Shown here piece by piece: positions 1-8,242 of a DNA stretch of 30,010 bases. The notes beneath the pieces are model-generated. The model saw only the letters and a program-made list of their open reading frames with translations, did not search any database and was not told the DNA's origin. The stretch is taken from contig CAZIRO010000012.1 of the NCBI GenBank assembly GCA_964541595.1, forward strand, positions 1-30,010, in the 5' to 3' direction. Position numbers and translations under genes: made by a program. Within the stretch, counting starts at the first letter, position 1, and each line of letters begins with the position of its first letter. Source of the stretch: CAZIRO01 sp964541595 (GTDB taxonomy: Bacteria; Acidobacteriota; HRBIN11).

Positions 1-648
1 CACGGGGTGTCCGTCTCCGTTCGGCTGGAAATCACGGCCATGCTGTTTTTCATCGGCGGCAGTCTCTACCACAGTCTGATCTATCACCGCATTTACCTGG
101 AACGCCAGCGGCGGATCGCACTGCAACGTCAATTGATCGAGTTTTCCATCACCGACCCGCTGACCGGTCTGTACAACCTTCGCGAAATGCACCGACGTCT
201 GCAGGAAGAGATCGTTCGATCCCACCGATATGCACATTCGTTCTCCATCCTGCTGACCGATCTGGACGGGTTCAAGGAGATCAACGACCGGTACGGTCAC
301 CTGGTCGGCAATTTTGTATTGCAGGTCATTGCGGACCTCATTTTACGCAATGCCCGACCGTCGGACCTTGTCTTTCGTTATGGCGGGGATGAGTTTTTAA
401 TCATTCTGCCGGAAACACCCCGCGAGGGAGCATTTCGTGTTGCCCATCGGATTCGCACTGCCGTTGCCGAGAACGCAATCACGGTGGCGCCCGACACCCG
501 TATTTTCATCACGATGAGTATCGGTATCGCCTGTTTCAGTGAGGATGGCACGAACGTATCTGAACTCCTTGCATCTGTGGACCGTGCGCTGTACCTTGCC
601 AAACGTGCAGGCCGAAACTGCGTGCGTGACCGTTACGCGCGAGAATAG
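1..648 (+). CDS. diguanylate cyclase (GGDEF), 5' end outside window
   Basis: The product makes cyclic di-GMP from two GTP. The visible part begins with a hydrophobic segment (about residues 10-30 counted from the GTG at position 7) and a short basic linker. A complete GGDEF domain follows, opening with DPLTGLYN. The active-site loop YGGDEF lies at residues 125-130. An inhibitory I-site, RPSD, stands exactly five residues before it, so product feedback is probably intact. The reading frame is open to the window edge (no stop in positions 1-6) and the first in-window start is only a GTG, so I treat the gene as 5'-truncated. The sensory or membrane part lies upstream. The next gene starts two bases after the stop, suggesting co-transcription. 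Confidence 0.85.
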   Translation, partial: HGVSVSVRLEITAMLFFIGGSLYHSLIYHRIYLERQRRIALQRQLIEFSITDPLTGLYNLREMHRRLQEEIVRSHRYAHSFSILLTDLDGFKEINDRYGHLVGNFVLQVIADLILRNARPSDLVFRYGGDEFLIILPETPREGAFRVAHRIRTAVAENAITVAPDTRIFITMSIGIACFSEDGTNVSELLASVDRALYLAKRAGRNCVRDRYARE

Positions 649-650
649 CC

Positions 651-1601
651 ATGCTGCGGTATAGCGCGGTTCTGTTGCTGGCGACGACCATCTGGGCGGC
701 GACTTTTCCGGTGTATAAGGCCATTCTTGCCGTCTGGCATCCCGTCCAGTTACAATTCTGGCGGTACACCCTGGCGACGGGGCTGATCCTGCTGTTCGGT
801 GGCATGCATCGTTCCCCGAGACCGCGACCGGTGATCCGGCGGGGAATCCTGCTGGGCATGATCCTGTGGGGGGCATTCACGGCGCAGGCGTATGGGATCG
901 CATATACAACGGCGTCCCGGGCGGCCTTTTTGACCAATCTGTTGATCCTCTTCGGTCCCGGGATGTATCTGGTCATGGCCCGGTGGGCGTCCCGGGGAAC
1001 GGTTCGTTTCGTTCAAATGTCCCGGCGCGCGATCGTGCGGTACGGTGGATTCTGGCTCCTGGCGGGGTGCGGTCTGGCGTTGCTGACGCTGCGTAACTGG
1101 ACATGGACCTGGAACATCGGTGACACACTCTGCACATGCGGCGCCCTGCTTTTTGCCATGCAGATGGTATGGATCGACTACTGGGATACCCGCTCCCATG
1201 CGCGGCTTTACGCCTGGTTGCAGATGGCCGTGGTGGCTGTGCTCACACTGGTCTGGGCATGGGTCCTGGGGGTACCGTTATGGCCCACGCCGGGTTGGAC
1301 AGCCGGTGAGATGTCCCGCTGGCTGGCTGTCCTGGCTCTCGCGCTGCTGCCCTCATGGGCGGCGTTTGAATGGCAGGCACGCGCACAACCCCACGTGCAT
1401 ACACCGATCGCCAGTCTGATCTATGCAACCGAACCGTTCCAGGCGGCCCTGCTCGCCATGGTCTTCCTCGGCGAACGGCTGACCGCGGTGCAGTGGGTCG
1501 GCGGAATGTGTATCACCGCGGCCATCTTCGGTGCGATGTCTCCCGGAACCGTGGTCCGTCCGCCCGCCATCGAGTCAGAGCGGTACGAAAGTCCGGGATA
1601 G
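651..1601 (+). CDS. EamA/DMT-superfamily transporter
   Basis: This 316-residue protein is almost entirely hydrophobic, with about ten predicted membrane helices arranged as two EamA repeats. That is the usual size and build of drug/metabolite exporters of the DMT superfamily. Typical features are the N-terminal TIWAATFPVYK, in which an aromatic-rich first helix is followed by FWRY, and the second-repeat stretch ATEPFQAALLAMVFLGERLT near the C-terminus, the signature region of the last repeat. The substrate cannot be read from sequence; relatives export amino acids, sugars or nucleotides. The gene begins two bases after the diguanylate cyclase stop and is followed 19 bases later by a permease gene, so the three probably share a transcript. 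Confidence 0.85.
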   Translation: MLRYSAVLLLATTIWAATFPVYKAILAVWHPVQLQFWRYTLATGLILLFGGMHRSPRPRPVIRRGILLGMILWGAFTAQAYGIAYTTASRAAFLTNLLILFGPGMYLVMARWASRGTVRFVQMSRRAIVRYGGFWLLAGCGLALLTLRNWTWTWNIGDTLCTCGALLFAMQMVWIDYWDTRSHARLYAWLQMAVVAVLTLVWAWVLGVPLWPTPGWTAGEMSRWLAVLALALLPSWAAFEWQARAQPHVHTPIASLIYATEPFQAALLAMVFLGERLTAVQWVGGMCITAAIFGAMSPGTVVRPPAIESERYESPG

Positions 1602-1620
1602 TTCCGCATGAGGTGTACGA

Positions 1621-2538
1621 ATGACCTGGTGGATGCATCGGATTCTGTGGACGCTGGGGATTCTCTGGGTCATCGGAACGCTGGCGTTTGCACTGATCCA
1701 CCTGATTCCTGGCGATCCGGTGATCGCCATGTTGGGCGAGAACGCTGCACCTGCGGAAATCGAATCCGTGCGGCGTGCCTGGGGACTGGATCGGCCGCTG
1801 ATCATCCGGTATGTGGACTTCTGGATCAAATGGGTACGGGGGGACTGGGGAACGTCGTTCCGGACTCGCCGCCCGATCCGTCCCGAAATCCTCGAACGGT
1901 TGAAGAACTCCGCGCTACTCGCGGTCTGTGCCGTACTCTGGACGTCCATCGTCAGCCTGCCGCTGGGTAGCCTCGCCGCTGTTCACCCCCGCTGGGACCG
2001 CTGGATTCCACCGCTGACTTCCGTGGGTATCGCACTGCCCAGTTTCGTGATCGCGCCCTTTCTGATGTATGTGTTCGCCGTGCAACTGCACTGGCTGCCG
2101 GTATCCGGATTCGGGTCCTGGCGCCATCTCATTTTGCCGACGCTGACGCTCAGCACCGGAATGATCGCTTACCTCACGCGGATTACGCGCGCCAGCGTGC
2201 GTGAGACGCTGGATCAGCCGTTCGTCTGGATGGCATGGGCCAAAGGATTGCCCCGCGTGCTCTGGTGGCGTCGACACGTGTGGCGTCCCTCGGCCATCCC
2301 GATCGTGACCGTCATGGGGCTTCAACTGGGTGCGCTGCTGACGGGTACGGTCATTACGGAGACGATCTTCGCCTGGCCCGGTCTTGGACGGTATTTCATT
2401 CAGTCGATATACGCGCGGGATTATCCGGCGGTGCAGGCCTGTGTGATCCTGTTCGGCGCGGTATATGCGGGTGTGAACCTCTGCGTGGATCTGCTCTATT
2501 CCTGGCTGGACCCGCGTCTGCGGGGAACGGAGAAGTGA
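1621..2538 (+). CDS. DppB/OppB-type ABC transporter permease
   Basis: This is an inner-membrane permease subunit of the peptide/nickel (BPD) ABC importer family. The N-terminal helix is followed by IHLIPGDPV, the hallmark of DppB-like proteins. Next comes the periplasmic GLDRPL...YVDF block, then about five further helices. A cytoplasmic EAA loop (AKGLPRVLWWRRHVWRPSAIPIV) contacts the ATPase, and the protein ends in the family-typical LDPRLRG. Its length of 305 residues is standard. The ATG follows GAGG with seven bases between. DppB normally pairs with DppC, one or two ATPases and a binding protein, but none of these is in the window, so this is an orphan or the rest lies elsewhere. Confidence 0.88.
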   Translation: MTWWMHRILWTLGILWVIGTLAFALIHLIPGDPVIAMLGENAAPAEIESVRRAWGLDRPLIIRYVDFWIKWVRGDWGTSFRTRRPIRPEILERLKNSALLAVCAVLWTSIVSLPLGSLAAVHPRWDRWIPPLTSVGIALPSFVIAPFLMYVFAVQLHWLPVSGFGSWRHLILPTLTLSTGMIAYLTRITRASVRETLDQPFVWMAWAKGLPRVLWWRRHVWRPSAIPIVTVMGLQLGALLTGTVITETIFAWPGLGRYFIQSIYARDYPAVQACVILFGAVYAGVNLCVDLLYSWLDPRLRGTEK

Positions 2539-2647
2539 CATCAATCGGTGACAGGAGGAAACGTCACCGAGAGGAAAACAGGTGGTGAAGATATCGATGC
2601 ACGACGTCATTTCACGCCATTTTTTTCGCGCGTCACCCCTTTCCCTT

Positions 2648-2694
2648 GAGGACATGTGTCCTCCCGGAATGGTCCACATTTCGGACCGATGTCC
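2648..2694. promoter_or_regulatory. tandem palindromes, putative activator sites
   Basis: Two copies of GGAC-N4-GTCC lie here. The first is the perfect palindrome GAGGACATGTGTCCTC (2648-2663); the second is GGACCGATGTCC (2683-2694). Their centres are 33 bp apart, about three helical turns, so both face the same side of the DNA. An overlapping inverted repeat, GGTCC-N7-GGACC, spans 2671-2687. The sites lie roughly 135-170 bp upstream of the expected start of the sigma-54-like promoter at 2798, the usual distance for an enhancer-binding activator. The activator is not encoded in the window. The function is inferred. Confidence 0.45.
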
Positions 2695-2797
2695 ATCGTC
2701 CGGTTGCGCACCGGTTCCGTGCACGGAGTATCGACAACGGCAGCCGCGCGCCTCCCGCCGTTGTCTGCAGTGTCCACCAATTACGCCATTCGGGTTT

Positions 2798-2813
2798 TGG
2801 CACGGAGTTTGAA
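2798..2813 (+). promoter_or_regulatory. sigma-54-like (-24/-12) promoter
   Basis: The sequence TGGCACG-N4-TTGAA matches the RpoN consensus TGGCACG-N4-TTGCW except that the C of the -12 GC is an A. The GG-to-GA spacing is correct at 10 bp. Transcription would start near 2823, leaving about 40 nt of leader before the AGGAGG and ATG of the DUF6600 gene. The mismatch lies in an important base, so this is a candidate only. Confidence 0.45.
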
Positions 2814-2862
2814 TCCCTGCTCTCTGCCCGATGCCGAACTCCCGGATATCAGGAGGCCGATC

Positions 2863-3870
2863 ATGCGTGTGCATATGACCCGGTGGGTGGCCGTACTTCT
2901 CCTTGCCGCGGGCATACAATGGGCCTGTGCCCCGGCCGCCGCTCACCAGAAAGTCACCTACGGGGTGCATATCGGATTTGGCTACAGCCGACCCGCACCC
3001 ATGGATATTTTCGTCGATCTGAACTCCTACGGTACCTGGATATGGGTGGACGCGCTGGGATACTGCTGGCGACCGTTCGTACATGCGCGCTGGCGACCGT
3101 ACTTTTACGGACACTGGGTGTGGTCATCGAGCGGCTGGTTCTGGGTGTCTTACGAACCGTTCGGATGGATCGTATACCACTATGGACGGTGGTTGTACCA
3201 TCCGGTGTACGGCTGGTTATGGGTTCCCGGGTACACCTGGGCACCCGCATGGGTCGAATGGGTGGTCGTTGGCGGTTACATCGGTTGGGCACCGCTGCCG
3301 CCGCCCGGCTGGACATTACCCCACCCCGTTCGCTACGGGTACGATGACGATGTGTACGCGTACGAGGATGAATACGAATATGATGACGATGATGCCCATC
3401 ATTTCTATCGATACCGACCATACCGTCCCCGGTACCGGTCACACACGCACGTCAATGTGTGGATCTACGTGTCACTGCATCATTTCACCCGGGAAAACGT
3501 GGGGGTCTATGCACGGACACCCGCGATCCCACGGGGACACGTGCGTGTGCTGCGTCGTGCTCCGGATGTGCGCGTCATTGAACGGGTTGCGCGTGTATCC
3601 GTTCCGCGTATACGCGTACGCACGCAAACTGTTCGTGTCCGGAATCGGACGATCGTGCGGCCGCAACTTCCCGATACGGAAATGCGTCGTGTGCAACGGT
3701 ACCGGCCGATGATCGAACGCGAGGTCATGCGCAGGGACGGTCGTGAAATCCACCGTGAACGGCAGGTCCGACCGCAACACCGACGTCTCCGGCAGACCCG
3801 GGATGGGAAAAACACCACCCGAAGGTTGCCGAAACATCGTGAACGGCCTAAATATAAACGAGACCATTAA
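2863..3870 (+). CDS. secreted DUF6600-like WR/YG-rich protein
   Basis: This 335-residue exported protein starts at the ATG preceded by AGGAGG (2851-2856). A longer open frame upstream has no ribosome site. A signal peptide (about residues 1-25, hydrophobic core VAVLLLAAG, then APAAAHQ) is followed by tandem aromatic modules at about residues 45-140. Each module has a pattern like YGTWIWV..GYCWRP..RWRPYFYGHW, then YEPFGWIVYHYGRW and GWLWVPGYTWAPAWVEW, ending in GYIGWAPLPP. This is the DUF6600 architecture. An Asp/Glu/Tyr-rich acidic patch (DDDVYAYEDEYEYDDDD) follows, and the last 120 residues are strongly Arg-rich. DUF6600 proteins are cell-envelope associated with no established activity. The strongly charged halves could interact with each other or with surface polymer (inference). 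It is the only gene here behind a sigma-54-like promoter. Confidence 0.8.
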   Translation: MRVHMTRWVAVLLLAAGIQWACAPAAAHQKVTYGVHIGFGYSRPAPMDIFVDLNSYGTWIWVDALGYCWRPFVHARWRPYFYGHWVWSSSGWFWVSYEPFGWIVYHYGRWLYHPVYGWLWVPGYTWAPAWVEWVVVGGYIGWAPLPPPGWTLPHPVRYGYDDDVYAYEDEYEYDDDDAHHFYRYRPYRPRYRSHTHVNVWIYVSLHHFTRENVGVYARTPAIPRGHVRVLRRAPDVRVIERVARVSVPRIRVRTQTVRVRNRTIVRPQLPDTEMRRVQRYRPMIEREVMRRDGREIHRERQVRPQHRRLRQTRDGKNTTRRLPKHRERPKYKRDH

Positions 3871-3929
3871 AGATACCCCAAACCCCAGCCAAGCCCCGTG
3901 ATGAAGCGCCACCTGGGGCCCCGATGGGG

Positions 3930-3954
3930 TCGTGGCTTTCCCTCCCGGCCACGA
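3930..3954. terminator. hairpin between convergent genes, possible bidirectional terminator
   Basis: The arms TCGTGGC and GCCACGA form a 7-bp stem with an 11-base loop, midway in the gap between the convergent DUF6600 and flippase-like genes. No clean T-run follows on either strand, so it is not a textbook intrinsic terminator. The location is the main argument. Confidence 0.35.
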
Positions 3955-3972
3955 TCCCGCCCCCTCCTCTTT

Positions 3973-4962
3973 CTATTTTGCTGCACATTCCTGTTTTGCC
4001 TCACACACCGCACGTTTCCGATCCAGTGTGAACAGTACGGTGGGTAATCCGAACATGTTGAATGCCACGCCCAGGACCGACGCGACCAGGGACACGACGA
4101 ATCCCTGCTCCGGCGTCATCCGAAAATACGGCGCCGCCTGGACGAACACCGCCTCGCGCACTCCCAGACCCCAGAGACTGATCGGCAGGAAACTCGCCAT
4201 CTGCGCCAGGGGAACGAGAATGATATACTGTACCAATCCAGTGGACACGTGGAATCCGCGGCCGACGAGCCAGTAATAGACCACAACGTCGAGTTGAATC
4301 CAGAGCGACCAGAACAGTGCATGCCACAGCACACGTGTATGCCGCCGGTACGTCGCGACCGCCTGCAAGACACCGGCCAGTTTGCGGATCCACCGGCCCG
4401 ACCGCGGATGGTGCTGGTAGTGTGCGTGAATTGTGCGCAATCCCAGATACACCCCGATGGGTCCGATAACGAACAGCAACCCGAGGATACCCGTGTGTAC
4501 GGTCAGCGTGCGCACGGCGGTGAACAGTCCGAACCCGAGCAGCATGGTCATCGCCACCATGCCGAGCCACCGCTCGACCACCACGGTCGTGGCCACCTCG
4601 CCGGCACGGCCGACCCAATCCCGGACCTGGAATACGCGAACCACGTCCCCGCCGACCGAAGTCGGCAGAAACGAATTGAAAAACGCACCCTTCATGTAGG
4701 ACCACAACAGTCCCGTCCAGGAGAGAAAAATGGCCTGTGGCACGAGCAGTACGCGCCAGCGCACCAGACTGAGTGCGATACCGATAAAATGGGTCAGGAA
4801 CGCCAGCCCCAGCCACCCCCAATGCGCCTGATACAGTACGGACCGCAACAACGTCCAGTCCATCCGGACGATCAACCACGTCAGGATAACCACCGTACCG
4901 GTCACACGTACCAGCAACCGGCGGCCATCCCGGCGCACCCCGGACGCGGCATGTGGCGTCAT
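3973..4962 (-). CDS. lysylphosphatidylglycerol synthase TM-like/flippase family membrane protein
   Basis: This is an integral membrane protein of about 329 residues with some eight helices. It belongs to the UPF0104/LPG_synthase_TM family (the membrane half of MprF, glycosyl-lipid flippase-like). The diagnostic motif is FFNSFLPTSVGGDVVRVFQVRD; later landmarks are VERWLG and WGLGVREAVFV. I chose the ATG at 4962 because it overlaps the methyltransferase stop as ATGA (translational coupling). The open frame continues 42 codons further upstream, but that extension lies inside the methyltransferase gene and is Cys-rich and non-homologous looking. Stand-alone members are thought to move lipids or lipid-linked sugars across membranes. 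The substrate here is unknown. It is the last gene of a three-gene operon. Confidence 0.82.
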   Translation of the reverse strand: MTPHAASGVRRDGRRLLVRVTGTVVILTWLIVRMDWTLLRSVLYQAHWGWLGLAFLTHFIGIALSLVRWRVLLVPQAIFLSWTGLLWSYMKGAFFNSFLPTSVGGDVVRVFQVRDWVGRAGEVATTVVVERWLGMVAMTMLLGFGLFTAVRTLTVHTGILGLLFVIGPIGVYLGLRTIHAHYQHHPRSGRWIRKLAGVLQAVATYRRHTRVLWHALFWSLWIQLDVVVYYWLVGRGFHVSTGLVQYIILVPLAQMASFLPISLWGLGVREAVFVQAAPYFRMTPEQGFVVSLVASVLGVAFNMFGLPTVLFTLDRKRAVCEAKQECAAK

Positions 4963-5852
4963 TGTGATGATCCCGTGGACCGCACCGGTGTCGGCGTTTC
5001 CGCAGGTGCACGTGCTGCAGCGGCACCCGGGACGGTCACGATCTGCCGCGCATGATAGGGCCGTCGGCACACCGCGAAGAAACTCCATGCACGCTCGATA
5101 TCATCCCGAATCACCGTGAAGTCGTCAACGGTCAACGTGCGGCCTCGCAGATGGCGTTTGTACAACCACTTCCGCATGATCTTCTGTCCGAAGAGATACA
5201 ACCGCAAATACTGGCTATGTGACAATCGACGGCGCAATGCGCATGCACCCAGCCGTACGAGCAGACGGATCACCCGTTCCCGCTTGCGGCGGTACTGAAT
5301 CGCACGTTGCGTTTTTCCGACCATACCGAAGATCTCCACATCGGCAAAATACTCTGCGAGCGCCGCGCGCAGTTCTGACGCGTTGAACTCCTTGTAATGC
5401 CAGGGATCGAGAGAGATCGGTGTCTGCCGATTCAGTGCCTCCATGATCACCACACCGTCCGCCCGCACCACACGCGCGAGTTCATGCAGATACATCCGGT
5501 AATCCGGGACGTGTTCGATCACCGCAAACGAGACCACGGCATCGAACGTACCCTGCGGAAACCCGAGCCGGCAGAGGTCCATACAGGCAAACGTCACGTT
5601 CGCATGTGTGGTACCGTACCGCTGCACCGCATGCCAGACACACGTGCAGTCGATGTCGACGCCCACCACCGCACGTGCGACTTCAGCGAGATACGCCGTT
5701 CCGTATCCTTCTCCGCATCCGCCGTCCAGTACGAATTTTCCCTCGGTATACGGGCGCGCGAATACGTAGGCAAAAAATCCCTGATAAAACCGGGGTTGCA
5801 TGTAATCGACTTCCGGAATGTCCCGTTCTGCCGTATACTTCAGGTCTGACAC
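4959..5852 (-). CDS. class I SAM-dependent methyltransferase
   Basis: The protein has about 297 residues. The Rossmann motif I is VLDGGCGEGYGTAYLA, and the acidic loop VVGVDID follows. Post-I FDAVVSFAVIEHVPDYRMYLHELARVVRADGVVIME is typical of Methyltransf_11 enzymes. The C-terminal half is rich in Arg and probably gives substrate specificity. I chose the GTG at 5852 because GAGGAG lies seven bases before it. The alternative GTG at 5867 overlaps the dehydrogenase stop as GTGA but has no ribosome site. The substrate is not deducible; coupling to a flippase-like membrane protein suggests a lipid or glycan precursor (inference). The gene overlaps the downstream gene by four bases. Confidence 0.83.
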   Translation of the reverse strand: MSDLKYTAERDIPEVDYMQPRFYQGFFAYVFARPYTEGKFVLDGGCGEGYGTAYLAEVARAVVGVDIDCTCVWHAVQRYGTTHANVTFACMDLCRLGFPQGTFDAVVSFAVIEHVPDYRMYLHELARVVRADGVVIMEALNRQTPISLDPWHYKEFNASELRAALAEYFADVEIFGMVGKTQRAIQYRRKRERVIRLLVRLGACALRRRLSHSQYLRLYLFGQKIMRKWLYKRHLRGRTLTVDDFTVIRDDIERAWSFFAVCRRPYHARQIVTVPGAAAARAPAETPTPVRSTGSSQ

Positions 5853-5863
5853 GGTGGTGCTCC

Positions 5864-6754
5864 TCACGATCCGGATCCACGGGATGCGGTACCGCCCTTT
5901 TTGCTGTAATCGTAAAATCCGCGGCCGGTCTTCCGGCCGAGATGACCGGCAAGGACCATGCGTTTCAACAGAGGCGGTGGCGCAAACCGTTTGTCCCGGA
6001 ACTCCTCATACATGGCCAGTGCGATATAATACGTCGTATCCAGACCGACAAAATCGAGCAAAGTAAACGGTCCCATCGGGTGTCCGCATCCGAGTACCAT
6101 TCCCTGATCGATGTCTTCCGGTGTCGCCAGCCCCTCCTCGAGACACCGGATGGCGTCCAGAAGATACGGTACCAGCAAACGGTTCACAATAAACCCCGGT
6201 CGATCCGGTGCCTGAATCGGTGTCTTCCCCAGGGATTCCACAAACGCCGTGCACTGCTGCACAATGTCCGGGTGCGTCAGTTCCGTGCGCACGACCTCAA
6301 CGAGTTTCATGATGGGTACCGGATTGAAAAAGTGCAGCCCCAGAAACCGTGCACTGCGCTGAGTCACGACCGCCATTTCGGTAATACACAGGGACGACGT
6401 ATTGCTCGCAAAGATCGTGTCCGGGGGACATATCTTATCGAGCTCCCGGAAGAGTTGTTTCTTGAGGTCCATATTTTCGGTAATCGCTTCAATGATGAGA
6501 TGGCAGTCCCGTAAATCCTGCAACTGGGTAGTAAAACGGATCCGTGTGAGCAATTGCTGTCCTTCCGCTTCTGTTATCTGTCCTTTACGAACGGACCACC
6601 GCTGGATGGAATGCTGCACGTTTTCCCGACCTTTGGCCACGAGTTCTTCCGAGACTTCCCGAACGATGACGTCATAACCGGACATGGCGGCCGTATGGGC
6701 AATCCCGGAACCCATGAGTCCACAACCGACCACACCAACCGTACGGATCTCCAT
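5864..6754 (-). CDS. 3-hydroxyacyl-CoA (3-hydroxybutyryl-CoA) dehydrogenase
   Basis: This 296-residue enzyme oxidises (S)-3-hydroxyacyl-CoA to 3-oxoacyl-CoA with NAD+, in beta-oxidation or, reversed, in butyrate-type synthesis. The NAD site is VGVVGCGLMGSGIAH at the N-terminus. The catalytic histidine lies in FLGLHFFNPVPIMKLVEVV, and the C-terminal domain carries PGFIVNRLLVPYLLDAIRCLEEG and GPFTLLDFVGLDT. Length matches the short Hbd type (about 282-295). The ATG at 6754 follows GGAGGG. The frame extends 91 codons further upstream, but that part is not homologous and the promoter lies inside it. It heads an operon with a methyltransferase and a flippase-like protein, an unusual partnership. 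No thiolase or enoyl-CoA hydratase is nearby. Confidence 0.9.
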   Translation of the reverse strand: MEIRTVGVVGCGLMGSGIAHTAAMSGYDVIVREVSEELVAKGRENVQHSIQRWSVRKGQITEAEGQQLLTRIRFTTQLQDLRDCHLIIEAITENMDLKKQLFRELDKICPPDTIFASNTSSLCITEMAVVTQRSARFLGLHFFNPVPIMKLVEVVRTELTHPDIVQQCTAFVESLGKTPIQAPDRPGFIVNRLLVPYLLDAIRCLEEGLATPEDIDQGMVLGCGHPMGPFTLLDFVGLDTTYYIALAMYEEFRDKRFAPPPLLKRMVLAGHLGRKTGRGFYDYSKKGGTASRGSGS

Positions 6755-6800
6755 CACCACCCTCCTCATGCACTCGGGTACGACATTCGAAATTGGTCCG

Positions 6801-6830
6801 ATTGTAGCACGGGATGGACCATCCGGGCAA
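6801..6830 (-). promoter_or_regulatory. sigma-70-type promoter of the dehydrogenase operon
   Basis: Read on the minus strand this is TTGCCC-N18-TACAAT. The start of transcription would be near 6794, about 40 nt before the ATG at 6754. The -10 region GTGCTACAATCG resembles GTGCTATAGTGG upstream of gatB. Confidence 0.5.
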
Positions 6831-6862
6831 CGTGCAGAGACCCGGACCGACAGGGAACGCAT

Positions 6863-6891
6863 CCAGGGGCACGGCAGCGGTGTGCCCCTGG
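6863..6891. other. perfect 10-bp inverted repeat in a 320-bp intergenic gap
   Basis: CCAGGGGCAC and GTGCCCCTGG are separated by nine bases and form a stable hairpin. A second small one, TTCCC-GAT-GGGAA, follows at about 6904-6916. They lie in the 6755-7075 gap between the HD-GYP gene end and the dehydrogenase promoter. There is no T-run. The hairpin could stop transcription from the HD-GYP operon or be an operator. I see no gene or RNA gene in the rest of the gap. Confidence 0.4.
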
Positions 6892-7075
6892 GGGATCCCG
6901 CGTTCCCGATGGGAATCTTGTATGTACGGGTCCGGAAATCACCAGCGAACGGTTCATCCCGACATCGTTGTGGGGGGACGCACCATGGAGAAAAGCGATG
7001 CATTTGCTCCCTGTTCGACCCTGTCACCTCTCACATCACCCCCTGCATGCCTTTCCCCCTGGTCCCCTTCATACG

Positions 7076-8206
7076 CTATTCACTGATCGGATAGCGCGCG
7101 TGGACCTCGCGTAAGATCTCTTCCCCACGGGCGTGCAACTCGCGCAACCAGGCGGCGGCCACTTCCGGATGAAACTGTGTGCCGGCGTTTTCCTCAATCT
7201 CCTGAATCACCTTGCGCATGGGCAGCGCCCGTCGGTAACTGCGATGACTGGTCATCGCATCAAATGCGTCCGCCAGGATCACGATATGACTGGAAATGCC
7301 CATCTCCTCGCCACGCTTTCCATGAGGATACCCCTTCCCATCGTACCGTTCGTGATGCTCTCCAGCGATCACAGCGGCATCGGCAAGAAACGGAATTTCC
7401 CGAAGCAATTCGTAACTGACCTGAGGATGCCGTCGCATCTCCTGCCACTGCTCTTCTGTCAGCGGGTATGGACTCTGAATGATGCACCGATCCACCGCGA
7501 TCTTGCCGAGGTCGTGAAACATCCCGCCCAGATGCAGAATTCGCAGTTCCTCCTGAGACAGCCCCAACAGACGCCCCATACGCAGCGCGTACTCTCCCAC
7601 ACGCTGACCGTGACCGGCCGTATACCGTTCGTTTTCCTCGAGAATACGGATCATGGCGTGAATCGTGGAGAGGATCATCTGTTCGAGTTCACTGGCCTGT
7701 CGACTCAGGCGGCGAGACTTCCGATCGAGTTCCTCCACAAACCGCCACAGATCCCGGCCCATTTCCTGCATCAAACGGCGCGTATACGCGAGTTCCGTGG
7801 TGGCATCAATCTGCGGCGGATGGACCGGTGGCGCACCGTGCAGGAATCCAACGACCAGATCACGTAACTGGCGCACCGAAAACGGTTTCTGCAGGAACGC
7901 ATCAAACCCCGCGACAAATGTCGTGTTCAGAAATTCCATGGAATACGCACCACTCACGGCAATCATCGGAACCGTCCGGTAGGCCTCGATACTGCGGATA
8001 TACACGGCAAGAGCGTAGCCCATGATGTCCGGGAGTTGCAGATCCAGGAGCACGAGATGCACTTCCGGTAACTTCGAGAGCCAGCGGACGGCCTCCATGC
8101 CGGTGCCGACAGAATGGACACGGATGTCTTTACTCTCCAGCGCCAGACGGATAAGGTCCTGAATCAACGGATCGTCTTCCACACTCAATACGGTATACGT
8201 CGTCAT
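7076..8206 (-). CDS. response regulator with HD-GYP c-di-GMP phosphodiesterase domain
   Basis: This two-domain protein of 376 residues has an N-terminal receiver domain. It contains the acid pair VEDD (about residues 9-12), phospho-acceptor Asp55 in VLLDLQLPD and a conserved Lys in FLQKPF. A linker helix leads to an HD-GYP domain that retains the metal and substrate motifs HDLGK, the histidine pair GEHHERYDGKGYP, and ADAFDAMTSHRSYR. HD-GYP enzymes hydrolyse c-di-GMP to pGpG/GMP. All key residues are present, so activity is expected and phosphorylation should control it. The start ATG at 8206 begins MTTYTVLSVEDD; a GTG at 8218 is possible. It lies 36 bases after a receiver-GGDEF gene, giving an opposing synthase/hydrolase pair. 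The cognate histidine kinase is not in the window. Confidence 0.88.
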   Translation of the reverse strand: MTTYTVLSVEDDPLIQDLIRLALESKDIRVHSVGTGMEAVRWLSKLPEVHLVLLDLQLPDIMGYALAVYIRSIEAYRTVPMIAVSGAYSMEFLNTTFVAGFDAFLQKPFSVRQLRDLVVGFLHGAPPVHPPQIDATTELAYTRRLMQEMGRDLWRFVEELDRKSRRLSRQASELEQMILSTIHAMIRILEENERYTAGHGQRVGEYALRMGRLLGLSQEELRILHLGGMFHDLGKIAVDRCIIQSPYPLTEEQWQEMRRHPQVSYELLREIPFLADAAVIAGEHHERYDGKGYPHGKRGEEMGISSHIVILADAFDAMTSHRSYRRALPMRKVIQEIEENAGTQFHPEVAAAWLRELHARGEEILREVHARYPISE

Positions 8207-8242
8207 GATTGTGGACACCCGCGAGGGGATTCTGCCATACGT

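Noticed and set aside
3083..3712. Other-frame open reading frames in the DUF6600 gene
   Set aside because: They are shadows caused by G+C-rich coding sequence, without ribosome sites or family motifs.
6755..7075. A tRNA or structured RNA gene in the gap
   Set aside because: No cloverleaf with a T-loop GTTC motif could be drawn; only hairpins were found.
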